Made by a program: the position numbers and the translations under genes. Shown here one piece after another: positions 8,993 through 18,824 of a stretch of DNA of 35,892 bases. This stretch comes from Candidatus Aegiribacteria sp. (lineage in GTDB: Bacteria > Fermentibacterota > Fermentibacteria > Fermentibacterales > JCC-6): NCBI GenBank assembly GCA_030610085.1, contig JAUWSL010000004.1, positions 1-35,892 of the forward strand. Reading direction: 5' to 3'. How positions within the stretch are numbered: the stretch's first letter is position 1; the number at the start of each line of letters is the position of its first letter. The notes beneath the pieces were generated by a model. The model did no database searches and was not told the DNA's origin. It worked only from the letters and a program-made list of their open reading frames with translations.

Positions 8993-10060
8993 ATGAAATA
9001 TGCGCTTGGTCTTGTTGTTCTTGTAGCAACACTTAGCTTTGCCGGATCCGACTTCTCCGGTGGTTGCGCAGAAACTTTCGGTATCAGTGGTTTTACCAAG
9101 GCATGGGTCTACATGTACGGCACCGAGGACTTTGACCCTGGAAACACTTTCAGGGGTTACAATTGGACCGCTTTTACGGCCAGGCTCACTGACAATGTTT
9201 ACGGAGCCGTAGGTACTCAGTTCCAGACCTGGAACGGTGACTACAGTATACAGGTCTGCGACGTGTTCATTAATATGGATATCGTACCTGAGCTTTCCAT
9301 AAAAGCCGGTCAGTTCAAGGTTCCTTTCGGATGGGCTTTCAGCTGCTCAGCTGGCGGACTCTATTTCCTTGACAGAGCTGCCGTGACAGGTACAACTGAT
9401 TTTACCAACTACGGTGGACGCGATGTCGGTGTGAAACTTAACGGTCAGTTCGACATGGTCGGCATAGATATCGGTTACTTCAACGGCACAGGACCCTACG
9501 CCGACGCTGATGACACCGTTAACAAGCAGATCGTCGCTAATGTTACCATCGACGCCGCAGAGTGGATCACATTTGCAGTCGGTGTTGCGATGATAGGTCA
9601 GCCTGATCTTGAGGACTCCGCTGGAGTTGTCATTCAGGACGAGTGGAGCGCTACCGGTATAGACGGTTACGTTCTCGCTGATTACCCGCTTTCGGACAAT
9701 GCAGACCTCAGGTTCGAGGGTGAGTTCCTGCAGTCCGGATGGGCCGGACCGGATGTCGAGGGTATGGACGAGCAGGCCGGAATGGACTACTACGCAATGC
9801 TCGGCGTTAACATAGGGCTTGAGAACAGTTTCCTCACAAGCATCATGCCTGCCGTGCGCTACGAAGCTCTCAGTCCCGCGGTAAGCATCGCCGATGACGC
9901 TGATGACCCCGAGGACAATACCACTGTAATCGATTTCTGTCTTAACTGCTATCTTACACCCATGAACACCATACAGATAGGTGCTCGTAACATGAGTTAC
10001 GAGGCTGAAGGTGTAGATGGTTATACCGACATGTATCTCGGTTGGAGAATGAACTTCTAG
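8993..10060 (+). CDS. Porin-like outer-membrane beta-barrel protein
   Basis: Signal peptide MKYALGLVVLVATLSFAG; amphipathic aromatic strands; AGQFKVPFGWAFS...FLDRAAVT typical of porin families; ends in aromatic residue (GWRMNF). Confidence 0.75.
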   Translation: MKYALGLVVLVATLSFAGSDFSGGCAETFGISGFTKAWVYMYGTEDFDPGNTFRGYNWTAFTARLTDNVYGAVGTQFQTWNGDYSIQVCDVFINMDIVPELSIKAGQFKVPFGWAFSCSAGGLYFLDRAAVTGTTDFTNYGGRDVGVKLNGQFDMVGIDIGYFNGTGPYADADDTVNKQIVANVTIDAAEWITFAVGVAMIGQPDLEDSAGVVIQDEWSATGIDGYVLADYPLSDNADLRFEGEFLQSGWAGPDVEGMDEQAGMDYYAMLGVNIGLENSFLTSIMPAVRYEALSPAVSIADDADDPEDNTTVIDFCLNCYLTPMNTIQIGARNMSYEAEGVDGYTDMYLGWRMNF

Positions 10061-10085
10061 GAACCTTCGTTTAATTACGAACAAA

Positions 10086-10116
10086 AGGGCCCGGCTTCTG
10101 CCGGGCTCTTTTTTTT
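10086..10116 (+). terminator. Rho-independent terminator downstream of porin gene
   Basis: agggcccggc-ttct-gccgggctct followed by a T run. Confidence 0.85.
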
Positions 10117-10180
10117 GAGTTCTTGCACAGCTGTGCTTGGTTTACGATACTACGCTGTACAAAAAGCCCTGGAGGCGGTC

Positions 10181-11155
10181 ATGAGCAGGAAGAGCACAGG
10201 ATACCTGGATACTGAAGTTCACGGGAGATTCGACAGGCGGAAAACCGTGTTTTACCGCAGGGATATTTTTACCGGTTTCGATCATTTCAGACCTGATACT
10301 CTGGATCCTGGTGACCCTGAACTTCTTGAACTGGCCGAGGCAAGGGCATCGTGGACGTTGCATGACAACTATCCCGGTGCGTTCTGTGATACGCTAATGG
10401 GGAACAGGAAACTTGTTCGTAACCATGCTCCGTTCAGGTACTGTTTTGCTGAACCCCGGACGGCGGCTGAAAACATTTCAGCGGTAGCAAAAAGGTTCGG
10501 AGCATCGCTCGTTGGAATGACAGAGCTCGATTCAAGATGGCTCTACAGCCACAAACGCAATGGAAACCCCGTTACACTTCCCGATAGAGCTGTCTGGGCT
10601 GTAGTGATGCTCGTTGAGATGGACAGGGAAGAGATATCCACATCTCCTGATTTCAGAGCAGCCGCGGAAAGCGGAAGAGCATATTCGAGGATGGCAGACA
10701 TTGTGGGAGCTGTTGGTGAGTACATACGGCTTCTGGGTTACTACGCGCGTTCCTGCGGCAATGATACCGCTCTGAGCATCCCGTTGGCGATGGATGCGGG
10801 TCTTGGTGTGTTGGGGCGGAACGGCCTTCTGCTTACGAGGGATTTCGGACCCAGAGTAAGGATCTGCAAAGTAATAACCGACCTTGAACTTGTGCAGACA
10901 CCGAACGAATACCCCGCTTCGGAAGAAGTATGCTCCGGCTGCACATTGTGCGCTGAGGCCTGCGAAGCCGAGGCGCTCAGCCTTTCCGAAAGCCCCACAT
11001 GGGAAATTCTCACCGAATCGAACAATCCCGGTGTTCTCAGATGGCAGTTCAATCCCGAAAAATGTTTTGATTTCTGGCTTGAGATAGGCAGAGACTGCTC
11101 CAACTGCATAGCAGCATGCCCCGCGTCTTCCATACTCAGTAAACTGATGAACTGA
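10181..11155 (+). CDS. Reductive-dehalogenase-like cobamide/4Fe-4S protein (no Tat signal)
   Basis: ATG at 10181 preceded by ggaggcggtc. FGASLVGMTELDSRWLYSHKR, IRLLGYYARSCGNDTALSIPLAMDAGLGVLGRNGLLLTRDFGPRVRICKVITDLEL are characteristic of the RDase/QueG-type fold. Fe-S motifs CSGCTLCAEAC and CSNCIAACP. Confidence 0.75.
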   Translation: MSRKSTGYLDTEVHGRFDRRKTVFYRRDIFTGFDHFRPDTLDPGDPELLELAEARASWTLHDNYPGAFCDTLMGNRKLVRNHAPFRYCFAEPRTAAENISAVAKRFGASLVGMTELDSRWLYSHKRNGNPVTLPDRAVWAVVMLVEMDREEISTSPDFRAAAESGRAYSRMADIVGAVGEYIRLLGYYARSCGNDTALSIPLAMDAGLGVLGRNGLLLTRDFGPRVRICKVITDLELVQTPNEYPASEEVCSGCTLCAEACEAEALSLSESPTWEILTESNNPGVLRWQFNPEKCFDFWLEIGRDCSNCIAACPASSILSKLMN

Positions 11156-11383
11156 TCTGGATAAACCTGAGAATGTAGAAAGCACTCCTTCGATAAATTG
11201 TGTTTGAAGAACAGCTTTACGCAGCGATCAGATATCCCGATGGATCTATTACTGGTTACAGTGTTCTCAGTTGAATCACGGTGTGCCATTGTCGGTATCT
11301 GCAGTACATTCAAAGTTTTGCCTGAAATTGCTATAGAACAACAAAACCGTTAGACTATAATCAGCAGTATTTGGAGGTGAATA

Positions 11384-11611
11384 ATGCTTGGTGCCAGAGA
11401 AATAGTAAAGGAAGCTGAATCATTACCGGTTGAGGAACGGGCATTCATTATTGATCTACTCCTTAGAACTCTGAATTCACCAGAACAGGAAGTTGATCAG
11501 GAATGGATCAAGGTAGCGAAACAAAGATTGAATGAAATTCGATCTGGCCACGTCAATGCAATCCCAGGGGATCAGGTGTTTTCTGAAGTTCGGGAGAGAT
11601 TTGGGCGGTGA
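11384..11611 (+). CDS. Addiction-module antitoxin (RelB-like small protein)
   Basis: EIVKEAESLPVEERAFIIDLLLRTL...VDQEWIKVAKQRLNEIRSGHVNAIPGDQVFSEVRERF matches the short addiction-module component family found upstream of ParE/RelE toxins. Confidence 0.8.
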   Translation: MLGAREIVKEAESLPVEERAFIIDLLLRTLNSPEQEVDQEWIKVAKQRLNEIRSGHVNAIPGDQVFSEVRERFGR

Positions 11612-11902
11612 CATTTTCATTCCATCCCGATGCAAGACTGGAATTCGTAAAATCAATAGACTACTATGAGAAATGTGAACCTGGTCTTGGATACGATTTC
11701 TCAATCCAGATCTACTCGACAATCCAGAGTATTCTCACACCCATATGTCTGGCCAGTACTTGGCAGCGGGGATATCCGCCGGTGTCTGACCAATCATTTT
11801 CCTTATGGAATTATCTACTGCATTGAGGCAGATGAGATCCTTATCCTTGCTGTGATGCATCTTCATCGTAAACCGGGTTATTGGAAAGAAAGGTATAGCT
11901 GA
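11608..11902 (+). pseudogene. RelE/ParE-family toxin, frameshifted
   Basis: Frame from 11608 gives FSFHPDARLEFVKSIDYYEKCEPGLGYDFSIQIYSTIQSIL. The family continuation HPYVWPVLGSGDIRRCLTNHFPYGIIYCIEADEILILAVMHLHRKPGYWKERYS lies in the next frame; break near 11737. Confidence 0.8.
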
Positions 11903-11960
11903 TTCATTAAGCTCTAAAGTAACAATCTTCTTTATAGAATAACAGCAGAAGGGAACTGCA

Positions 11961-12440
11961 ATGGCAGCACAGTACAGCACTCCACACGAGATGCAGATAG
12001 ACACTGAAAGAACATACCTGTTAGCAATTGAGACAGACCGTGGAAAGATTGAGCTGGAACTCTTTCCCGAGTATGCCCCGAAAACCGTCAACAACTTTAT
12101 CTGTCTTGCGAAGGATGGTTATTACGACGGGATTACATTTCACAGGGTTATCTCCAACTTCATGATCCAGGGGGGAGACCCGACCGGAACTGGCAGGGGA
12201 GGTCCCGGCTATAATTTTGAGGACGAGTTTGATGGAAACCCGCTGAAACATGAAACCGGTTCACTCTCCATGGCCAATGCAGGTCCCGGCACCAACGGAA
12301 GCCAGTTCTTCATCACCCATTGTCCTCAGCCTCATCTGAACGGGAAGCACACCGTTTTTGGCAAAGTTATCAAGGGTCAGGATGTAGTGGACGCAATCCG
12401 GCAGGGTGATGTGATGATAAAGGTCTCGGTGGCTGACTGA
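11961..12440 (+). CDS. Peptidyl-prolyl cis-trans isomerase, cyclophilin type
   Basis: [57 protein letters not shown]...[28 protein letters not shown]. Confidence 0.95.
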   Translation: MAAQYSTPHEMQIDTERTYLLAIETDRGKIELELFPEYAPKTVNNFICLAKDGYYDGITFHRVISNFMIQGGDPTGTGRGGPGYNFEDEFDGNPLKHETGSLSMANAGPGTNGSQFFITHCPQPHLNGKHTVFGKVIKGQDVVDAIRQGDVMIKVSVAD

Positions 12441-12520
12441 GACATTTGACAGGAGATATTCAGCTTTTGCTGGATTGATCCTGTTTGTTTGGAGCATTGA
12501 ACCATGTAGGGGAGTAAAAG

Positions 12521-13642
12521 ATGCCTGAAGAGAATAACAGCGGTGCTGAGCCTGTAGAAGAACCGATAGAAATACAAGCTGAAAATACTGCCGCGGACGA
12601 TACTGGACCCGATATTCAAGAGGTAAGCTGCAGTAACTGCGGCGCGCCTCTGTCATATATGGAGGGTGAGGCAGTTATTACCTGTGAGTACTGCGGTACG
12701 ACAACGATGCTTGCCGGTTACGACAACATCGTAACAGTTGAATCGCATTATCTTCTCCCCCCCAAAGCCGGGCGCGATGAAGCTATAGGCATTGCTTCGG
12801 GATGGCTTAAGAAGGGTTTCTACAAATCGAAGGATCTTCCCAACAAAGTAACATGGAGAAAGACGGAAGCAAGGGTTCTTCCGTACTGGATAGTCCGATG
12901 CACCGGGAACACCCGCTGGAGTGGCCAGCAGAAAAGGTCAAAAACGGTCGGTGAAGGTAAAAGCAAGAGAACGGAGACCTACTGGGAGCCTGTTCAGGGC
13001 CGATTCACCGAGGATTACACAGGGCCTGTATACGCCAGGGAGGATACTTCGGAATTCTGGGGGATCCGGAATATCGAGCCAGGTAAGCAGTGCATATTCC
13101 CGGACTGGGGAAAGTTCATCTTCAGGCTGGGAGGTTCGAAGAGAACCCCGAACAAGGATCTGCTTGAAGGCAAAATGGATTTTTCCATTGATGAGCTCAA
13201 AAAAGCCAATATGCATGAGCACATCATCAACGGACAGATAGTGCAGGAAAGGGCCGAGAGTTCTGCAAGGAACAGGATAATAGAGCTGCATCAGAATAAG
13301 GCCGAGGGCAAGGCTACAAAAGTCATGGACATAGATACAACTATCGATGTTCTTGGTGTTGACCTCGTCTACGTTCCCGTCTGGGAGCTTGTATACAGCC
13401 TTGCGGGCAAGGATTACAATGTACTTGTGGATGCAAGCCGTCAGGAAGTGCTTTCAGGTGAGGCGCCCGTGGGCAAATGGGCGAAAGCAACCATTTTCGA
13501 TATCATCTTCTTCTTGATAGCAGCTGTTTTCGCTGTTATCGGCGTTACATCCGACGGCATCGCATGGCCCTGGATAACGGCTGGTGTTTTCGGCGGAAGC
13601 GCTATCGCCTACTCCGTCTGGACCGCAACCATGAAGGAATGA
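12521..13642 (+). CDS. Zinc-ribbon protein with C-terminal transmembrane helices, unknown function
   Basis: CSNCGAPLSYMEGEAVITCEYCG zinc ribbon; two hydrophobic helices near the C-terminus (IFDIIFFLIAAVFAVIGV, WITAGVFGGSAIAYSV). Confidence 0.65.
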   Translation: MPEENNSGAEPVEEPIEIQAENTAADDTGPDIQEVSCSNCGAPLSYMEGEAVITCEYCGTTTMLAGYDNIVTVESHYLLPPKAGRDEAIGIASGWLKKGFYKSKDLPNKVTWRKTEARVLPYWIVRCTGNTRWSGQQKRSKTVGEGKSKRTETYWEPVQGRFTEDYTGPVYAREDTSEFWGIRNIEPGKQCIFPDWGKFIFRLGGSKRTPNKDLLEGKMDFSIDELKKANMHEHIINGQIVQERAESSARNRIIELHQNKAEGKATKVMDIDTTIDVLGVDLVYVPVWELVYSLAGKDYNVLVDASRQEVLSGEAPVGKWAKATIFDIIFFLIAAVFAVIGVTSDGIAWPWITAGVFGGSAIAYSVWTATMKE

Positions 13643-13651
13643 CTTTCCGTA

Positions 13652-14749
13652 TTATCTGAAACCGAGCTGGTACAGTCTTGGATAGTCTTCAGGGGCTAAA
13701 TCCCAGGCTACTATTCCATGTTCGTTTATCTCCACATGCACCAGGGCTGTGTCGGGGAACGAGCTCAGTGTTACCTGCCTTATAATTTCGCCCTCCGGTG
13801 AGTATACATCCCAGATAAGCTCCTCCGTTGCGCCTCTCTGTGCCCAGAGGTTGTCAAGTGAATCGATACCAAGGTTTTCTATCTGCGGTGCGTATTCGGG
13901 GAGCTCACCGCGTATCTGCTGGCTGTTATCATCGATCATTACACTGAATGTAGCTATGGGAATACTCATGTACCTCTCGATATCTTCGCACGGTACAAGA
14001 ACCGATTCAGATGATATGGTGTCAACCGGCTGGCCATCGAGGTTGTATATCTCGATCAGATAATCCTCCGAGTTCATTCTGTGTACGTAGACATTTCCGT
14101 TACGTCCAGCTGCAACTGCAAGGTATCCCGGCCTGAAATCGTAATCCTCCATGCCGAAATCGAACAGGTGGCTGAAAGGTGTAGCCTTTGGCTCATCAGA
14201 TGTGCCCTCCCAGATATTAAGTTCGTAACCCATCTTGAAGGTTCCCTCAATCTGGCGCGTTGGACAGGAGTATATGACGAAACAGGAATCACCCGCGGCC
14301 GCCATGGTCAGCGGCATTTCAAAGCTGAGATTAGGTCTGCTGCCAAGGTATTCACCCTCAGCGGAGAAGAAACACACCTCCCTGCCCATCCAGTCGAATG
14401 CAGCTATTCTGCCATCTCCCAGAACTGTCATTGAGCCTGGAAGTGTGAATTCTCCTGGAGCTTCACCAAAACCCCCGAAGGAAGAAACGAATTTCCCGCT
14501 CTCATCGTAGGTTGAAATGAGTGCTGTTGATCTATCGAAGATTATGGCATCCCCTCCAGGCAGGGCTTCCGCTTTTATGATAGAACCCAGCATGTAACAG
14601 CTGTCACCCATAAGGATTCCGATGGAGTCGGTAACAATAAGTGTATCGATATCAGGGCCTGACGGTTCCTCTGAATCGCTTTGGTCCTGATCCCCGCCGC
14701 AGGCAAAGGTCAGAATCGCTGCAGTCACAATACATATGTAGATTTTCAT
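13652..14749 (-). CDS. 6-bladed beta-propeller lipoprotein
   Basis: Lipobox-like LTFACGG; FGGFGEAPGEFTLPGSMTVLGDGRIAAFDWMGREVCFFSAEGEYL typical of NHL/6-bladed propellers. Confidence 0.7.
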   Translation of the reverse strand: MKIYICIVTAAILTFACGGDQDQSDSEEPSGPDIDTLIVTDSIGILMGDSCYMLGSIIKAEALPGGDAIIFDRSTALISTYDESGKFVSSFGGFGEAPGEFTLPGSMTVLGDGRIAAFDWMGREVCFFSAEGEYLGSRPNLSFEMPLTMAAAGDSCFVIYSCPTRQIEGTFKMGYELNIWEGTSDEPKATPFSHLFDFGMEDYDFRPGYLAVAAGRNGNVYVHRMNSEDYLIEIYNLDGQPVDTISSESVLVPCEDIERYMSIPIATFSVMIDDNSQQIRGELPEYAPQIENLGIDSLDNLWAQRGATEELIWDVYSPEGEIIRQVTLSSFPDTALVHVEINEHGIVAWDLAPEDYPRLYQLGFR

Positions 14750-14911
14750 TGAATCCCTTCCGGATTACAGACATAATTAATTATTATGTAAAAGTATATT
14801 TCAGGAAGGTTAAACAAACAATACAATATCCAGTTACCTTCGGGTATGAAACCTGTTCTGAATTCCTCGGTGAAGCATGAAGGTGTATCCTGCGTTTAGG
14901 CTGTTTTGAAT

Positions 14912-15289
14912 CTAATAACGAAGGATATTAAGCTCGAACACTATTCTCAATGAACGATCTATTTCCAGCATTACGGAGTGAGACAACTTCCCGCGGATTC
15001 TCATTAATCTTTGACGATGATCTATAGGGCGTGTTTGCAGACAATCTGCAAGGGATTTTTTTGCAAGGCCGTTGCTCTGTGATGGAGCGATCTCAATATT
15101 TGTTTTTATTCGAGCTTTTTTTGCATTCCAATTGGTAATAGGAACGACTTGAATAACGGGGACTTTTTCATTGTAAACATCATTGGTTACAATTATGCAT
15201 GGTCTTACTTTTCCAGTTTCTGAGCCCTGAACCGGATCAAGATTCACATCAATGATCATTCCTCTTTTCAATACAGTCATTCCGGCCAT
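14912..15289 (-). CDS. MazF/PemK-family toxin
   Basis: LKRGMIIDVNLDPVQGSETGKVRPCIIVTNDVYNEKVPVIQVVPIT...SLADCLQTRPIDHRQRL. Confidence 0.9.
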   Translation of the reverse strand: MAGMTVLKRGMIIDVNLDPVQGSETGKVRPCIIVTNDVYNEKVPVIQVVPITNWNAKKARIKTNIEIAPSQSNGLAKKSLADCLQTRPIDHRQRLMRIRGKLSHSVMLEIDRSLRIVFELNILRY

Positions 15290-15510
15290 CCGGATATAGC
15301 TGATTGAGTTAGCTCGTTCAGATTTTCATCCTCAGAGTAGATTTCAGAATATAATTCCGCCGATTCTCTCAGGGCATCAAGTTCCAGTTTGTTTTGCAGC
15401 TGATCTATGGCTTTGCGAACCATTGAACTTTTATCCTTAAAGCCATACACCTTATAGTTGCTTAAAAATTGTGCTTGAGTCTCATGAACGCTGAATTTTT
15501 GCTGAGGCAT
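15277..15510 (-). CDS. Putative antitoxin partner of MazF
   Basis: Starts at MPQQKFSV; small protein with RHH-like N-terminus and acidic C-terminus; 13-nt overlap with the mazF-like gene. Confidence 0.65.
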   Translation of the reverse strand: MPQQKFSVHETQAQFLSNYKVYGFKDKSSMVRKAIDQLQNKLELDALRESAELYSEIYSEDENLNELTQSAISGWPE

Positions 15511-15818
15511 GAGGTCCCCTTTCTGGTACCTGATTGCATACCGTATTTTACGACCCATTATAGGTGCCATGACAGTAAGAGTCAATACTCCTCAATATAT
15601 TCGTGGTATGGAACACATTCTGACCAACGGATTAAATCCTGAGGGGTTCTAATATTTCTGATAAGCTTAGCATTAAGAATATATATCAGTTGTATGTGAT
15701 TTTATAAGCTATTGATAATAAATTATATACAGCGAGATATGCTGGAAGAATTGCGTTTTCTGATTTCATTTTGTATTTTTAACGGATAAAATATCAGAAT
15801 GAACGGGGGGTTTTCCCG

Positions 15819-18800
15819 GTGAAGTTAACCAGTAATGCCGTTTCCAGACCAGTAGCCGTAACAGTACTTTCTATAGTCGCAGCCCTTTTAGGTACAGTTG
15901 CAGTCTTGAAGATGCCTGTGGATCTTTTGCCATCGGTCGAGTATCCGAGACTGACCATTGAAACAACATATCCATCATCCAGCCCGTACGAGGTTGAGCG
16001 CCTGGTAACCGATCCCCTTGAAAATGCTGTCGCTGGAGTTCGTGGACTGAGGAGTTACAGTTCACGGTCCTACGGCGACAGAAGCAGGATCACAATGGAG
16101 TTCGACTGGGGCGCCAGAATGGACTACACCAGGCTGGAAGTCAGGGAGAAACTTGATGTGGCCGGATGGTCCCTTCCGGATGATGCCGGCAGACCGACCA
16201 TCGTAGATTACGATCCCTCAAGAAGACCCTTCATGGAAATCCTCATGACCATGGAATCCGGCGACTGGACCGAAGTTACAGATTTCGCCAGGAGACTTGT
16301 CACAACCAGGATAGATCAGGCGGAAGGCGTAGCCGGCTGTGAAATCCAGGGAGAAGCTGAACCGGCTGTATTCGTGCGGCTGCGAGAAGGTGTAGTTGAA
16401 GAGCTGAACCTTGATCCAATTTTTATCTCCCGGGCTCTTCAGGGGGCTAACGTGTCCATGTCCGGGGGCCTTGTCCGTGATGGTCAGAGGGAATATTTCC
16501 TTTCACTCGAGGGTGAGTTCTCCACTCTTTCCGATGTTGAGAATACAGTGATCGGTATACGGGGCACAACACCCCTGCTGCTCAGCGATGTGGCTGAGGT
16601 ATCCCTCGGTGAAAAACCGGTTACCGAATGGGCCAGTTTCAACGGAGAACGCTGTATTATCATCCGCGTCAGGAAAATGGCTGAAGCAAATACAGTTGAG
16701 GTTGCACAGGAAGTTACGGAGCTTGTCGAGGAGCTCAATAACGAATACGAAGCCCTTGAACTTGATGTTATCCAGAACGATGCGGAATTCATCGAGGAAT
16801 CAATCGGTGAAGTAATAGAAGCTCTCATACTTGGAGGTCTTCTTGCATTCGGAGTTCTTTTCTTCTTCCTGCGAGACTGGAGGAGTCCTCTGATCCTTGG
16901 TCTTTCACTGCCTCTGAGCATCGCAATAGCGCTATTTTTCCTGTTCATCTCGGGTGTTTCACTGAACATCATGTCGCTCGGAGGGCTTGCGCTTGGAACC
17001 GGATTGCTTGTTGATAACGCGGTAGTTGTTCTCGAAGCTATTTTCAGACGGAGAGAAGAGGGTGAAGATGCATTCAAAAGTGCCAGGTCCGGTACATCGG
17101 AAGTCGGCAAGGCCATTACGGCCAGTACACTGACCACACTTATCGTTTTCTTTCCAGTTGTCTACATGGAGGGTATAACGAGTCAGCTTTTCCGTGATCA
17201 GGCGCTGGCTGTTGGATTTGCTCTTCTTGCAAGCCTTTTAGTAGCGGTTACTGTCATTCCAACCCTTACAGCGAGAATAAAAAATCTTAAGAAAAGCACA
17301 GATGTGACTACCCGGATGAAGGTTCGATACGTCAGACTCATGGAGAGTGTACTGAAACGCCCGGTAGCCGTACTTGCTGGAGTTGTGGTGGTGTTCGCCT
17401 TATCGCTGGTAGCCGGCCTTGGGCTTCCAATGCAGCTGCTTCCCAGTACTCCGGTGAACCAGCTGGAAATTTCATATTCGGCTCCAAGAGGAACATCCAT
17501 GGAACAGATGATCGAACTTTCTCTTGAGGTTACGAATCTGGCTGCTTCCTCCGGGGCTGACTGGGTCTCAGGGAGGAGCGGTGTCCGATCCCAGGAAGGT
17601 GTGGATGCTGTTCTGACCGCTTCCTACCCATCACCCGGCGATGCGACAGGAGCTATGCAGCAATTGAGGGATGCCTGGAATTCCATGTTCAATTTCTCAA
17701 TCACCGTCGAAAAACGTGAGTCCCTTCTTGGTGAGATACTGGGTGGAGGAAGTTCCTTTACGGTCTACCTTGAAGGTGAGAATATATCTGTCGATCTTGC
17801 TGCAGCTGAAGGTCTTGCAACTATACTGTCTCAATTTGACGGAGTTGAGTCGGCGGATGTCCAGTACCTTCCCGGAAAACCGGAGATGGTACTTGACCTT
17901 GACCAGGAACTGCTGAATCTGTACGGATTGACCGCAAACGATGTTGCCGATTTCGTGGAGAGTTTATCAAGAGGTATTACGGCAACCACATATTACCGTC
18001 AGGATGAGAGAGTGGACGTTGTTCTTCTTGCGGGAAGCGGGGAAGGAATTCCAACGGATTCGCTTCTCGCCAGGTCAATTCCCACATCAATGGGGCTTCT
18101 ATCACTCGGCAGGATTGCCGAGCCATACCGCCAGCAGACCCCGGGTTTCATTGAACACAATCAGGGAAACCGTGCCGTGGGTGTGCAGGTTCAGGGCTCT
18201 GGAAGCAACCTCGCAAGGATATCAAGAGAGGTGGCCTCAGCCGCCGATACTCTGCTGAGAGAAGCTCCCGTTCAACTGAGGCAGGGGAATGAGATCGAGG
18301 AGATGAACCGCACTACAGCAAGTATTGTGCTTGCAGTTCTGCTTGCCATTGGTCTGGTTTACGTTCTTCTTGCTACCCAGTTCGAGTCGTTCCGTGAACC
18401 CCTTGTAATAATGTTCACTGTTCCGCTGGGGATTATCGGTGTTGTGATCGGCCTCGGGCTTCTGGGTCAGAGCTGGAATGCCCTCTCAGGTATTGGACTG
18501 GTCGTTCTTTCGGGCATTGTTGTGAACGATGGTATCCTTCTGGTTGAACGGATCGGGCAGCTGCGGAAGCGGGGGCTTGATAAGAACAGTGCGATCATCC
18601 AGGCAGGCAGAGACAGATTCAGACCTGTTCTTATGACCACCGTAACAACCGTTCTCGGACTTACTCCAATGGCTATTGGATTCGGTACCGGAGCCAGCCT
18701 GCGGCAGCCACTGGCAATTGCCGTAATAGGAGGAATAACCGTGGCAACAGCTCTTACACTGGTAGTTGTTCCTGTTCTGTACAGGATACTCTCTGGAAAG

Positions 18801-18824
18801 AGGGATACAGTTGTCCATGGTTGA
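15819..18824 (+). CDS. RND-family efflux transporter permease (1)
   Basis: NAVSRPVAVTVLSIVAALLGTVAVLKMPVDLLPSVEYPRLTIET and TM4 LGTGLLVDNAVVVLEAIFRRREEG; GTG start. Confidence 0.93.
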   Translation: MKLTSNAVSRPVAVTVLSIVAALLGTVAVLKMPVDLLPSVEYPRLTIETTYPSSSPYEVERLVTDPLENAVAGVRGLRSYSSRSYGDRSRITMEFDWGARMDYTRLEVREKLDVAGWSLPDDAGRPTIVDYDPSRRPFMEILMTMESGDWTEVTDFARRLVTTRIDQAEGVAGCEIQGEAEPAVFVRLREGVVEELNLDPIFISRALQGANVSMSGGLVRDGQREYFLSLEGEFSTLSDVENTVIGIRGTTPLLLSDVAEVSLGEKPVTEWASFNGERCIIIRVRKMAEANTVEVAQEVTELVEELNNEYEALELDVIQNDAEFIEESIGEVIEALILGGLLAFGVLFFFLRDWRSPLILGLSLPLSIAIALFFLFISGVSLNIMSLGGLALGTGLLVDNAVVVLEAIFRRREEGEDAFKSARSGTSEVGKAITASTLTTLIVFFPVVYMEGITSQLFRDQALAVGFALLASLLVAVTVIPTLTARIKNLKKSTDVTTRMKVRYVRLMESVLKRPVAVLAGVVVVFALSLVAGLGLPMQLLPSTPVNQLEISYSAPRGTSMEQMIELSLEVTNLAASSGADWVSGRSGVRSQEGVDAVLTASYPSPGDATGAMQQLRDAWNSMFNFSITVEKRESLLGEILGGGSSFTVYLEGENISVDLAAAEGLATILSQFDGVESADVQYLPGKPEMVLDLDQELLNLYGLTANDVADFVESLSRGITATTYYRQDERVDVVLLAGSGEGIPTDSLLARSIPTSMGLLSLGRIAEPYRQQTPGFIEHNQGNRAVGVQVQGSGSNLARISREVASAADTLLREAPVQLRQGNEIEEMNRTTASIVLAVLLAIGLVYVLLATQFESFREPLVIMFTVPLGIIGVVIGLGLLGQSWNALSGIGLVVLSGIVVNDGILLVERIGQLRKRGLDKNSAIIQAGRDRFRPVLMTTVTTVLGLTPMAIGFGTGASLRQPLAIAVIGGITVATALTLVVVPVLYRILSGKRDTVVHG

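Noticed and set aside
9347-10084. 245-aa minus-strand ORF
   Set aside because: Antisense to the porin gene and runs through its terminator region; no domain signal.
10115-10180. N-terminal extension of the RDase-like ORF from a TTG codon as a possible signal peptide
   Set aside because: Starts within the T run of the terminator, is not Tat-like, and a better ATG with an upstream ggagg lies at 10181.
10532-11185. 217-aa minus-strand ORF
   Set aside because: Antisense to the RDase-like gene, no recognisable motifs.
16484-17137. 217-aa Ser/Thr-rich minus-strand ORF
   Set aside because: Composition typical of the reverse complement of the RND permease gene.
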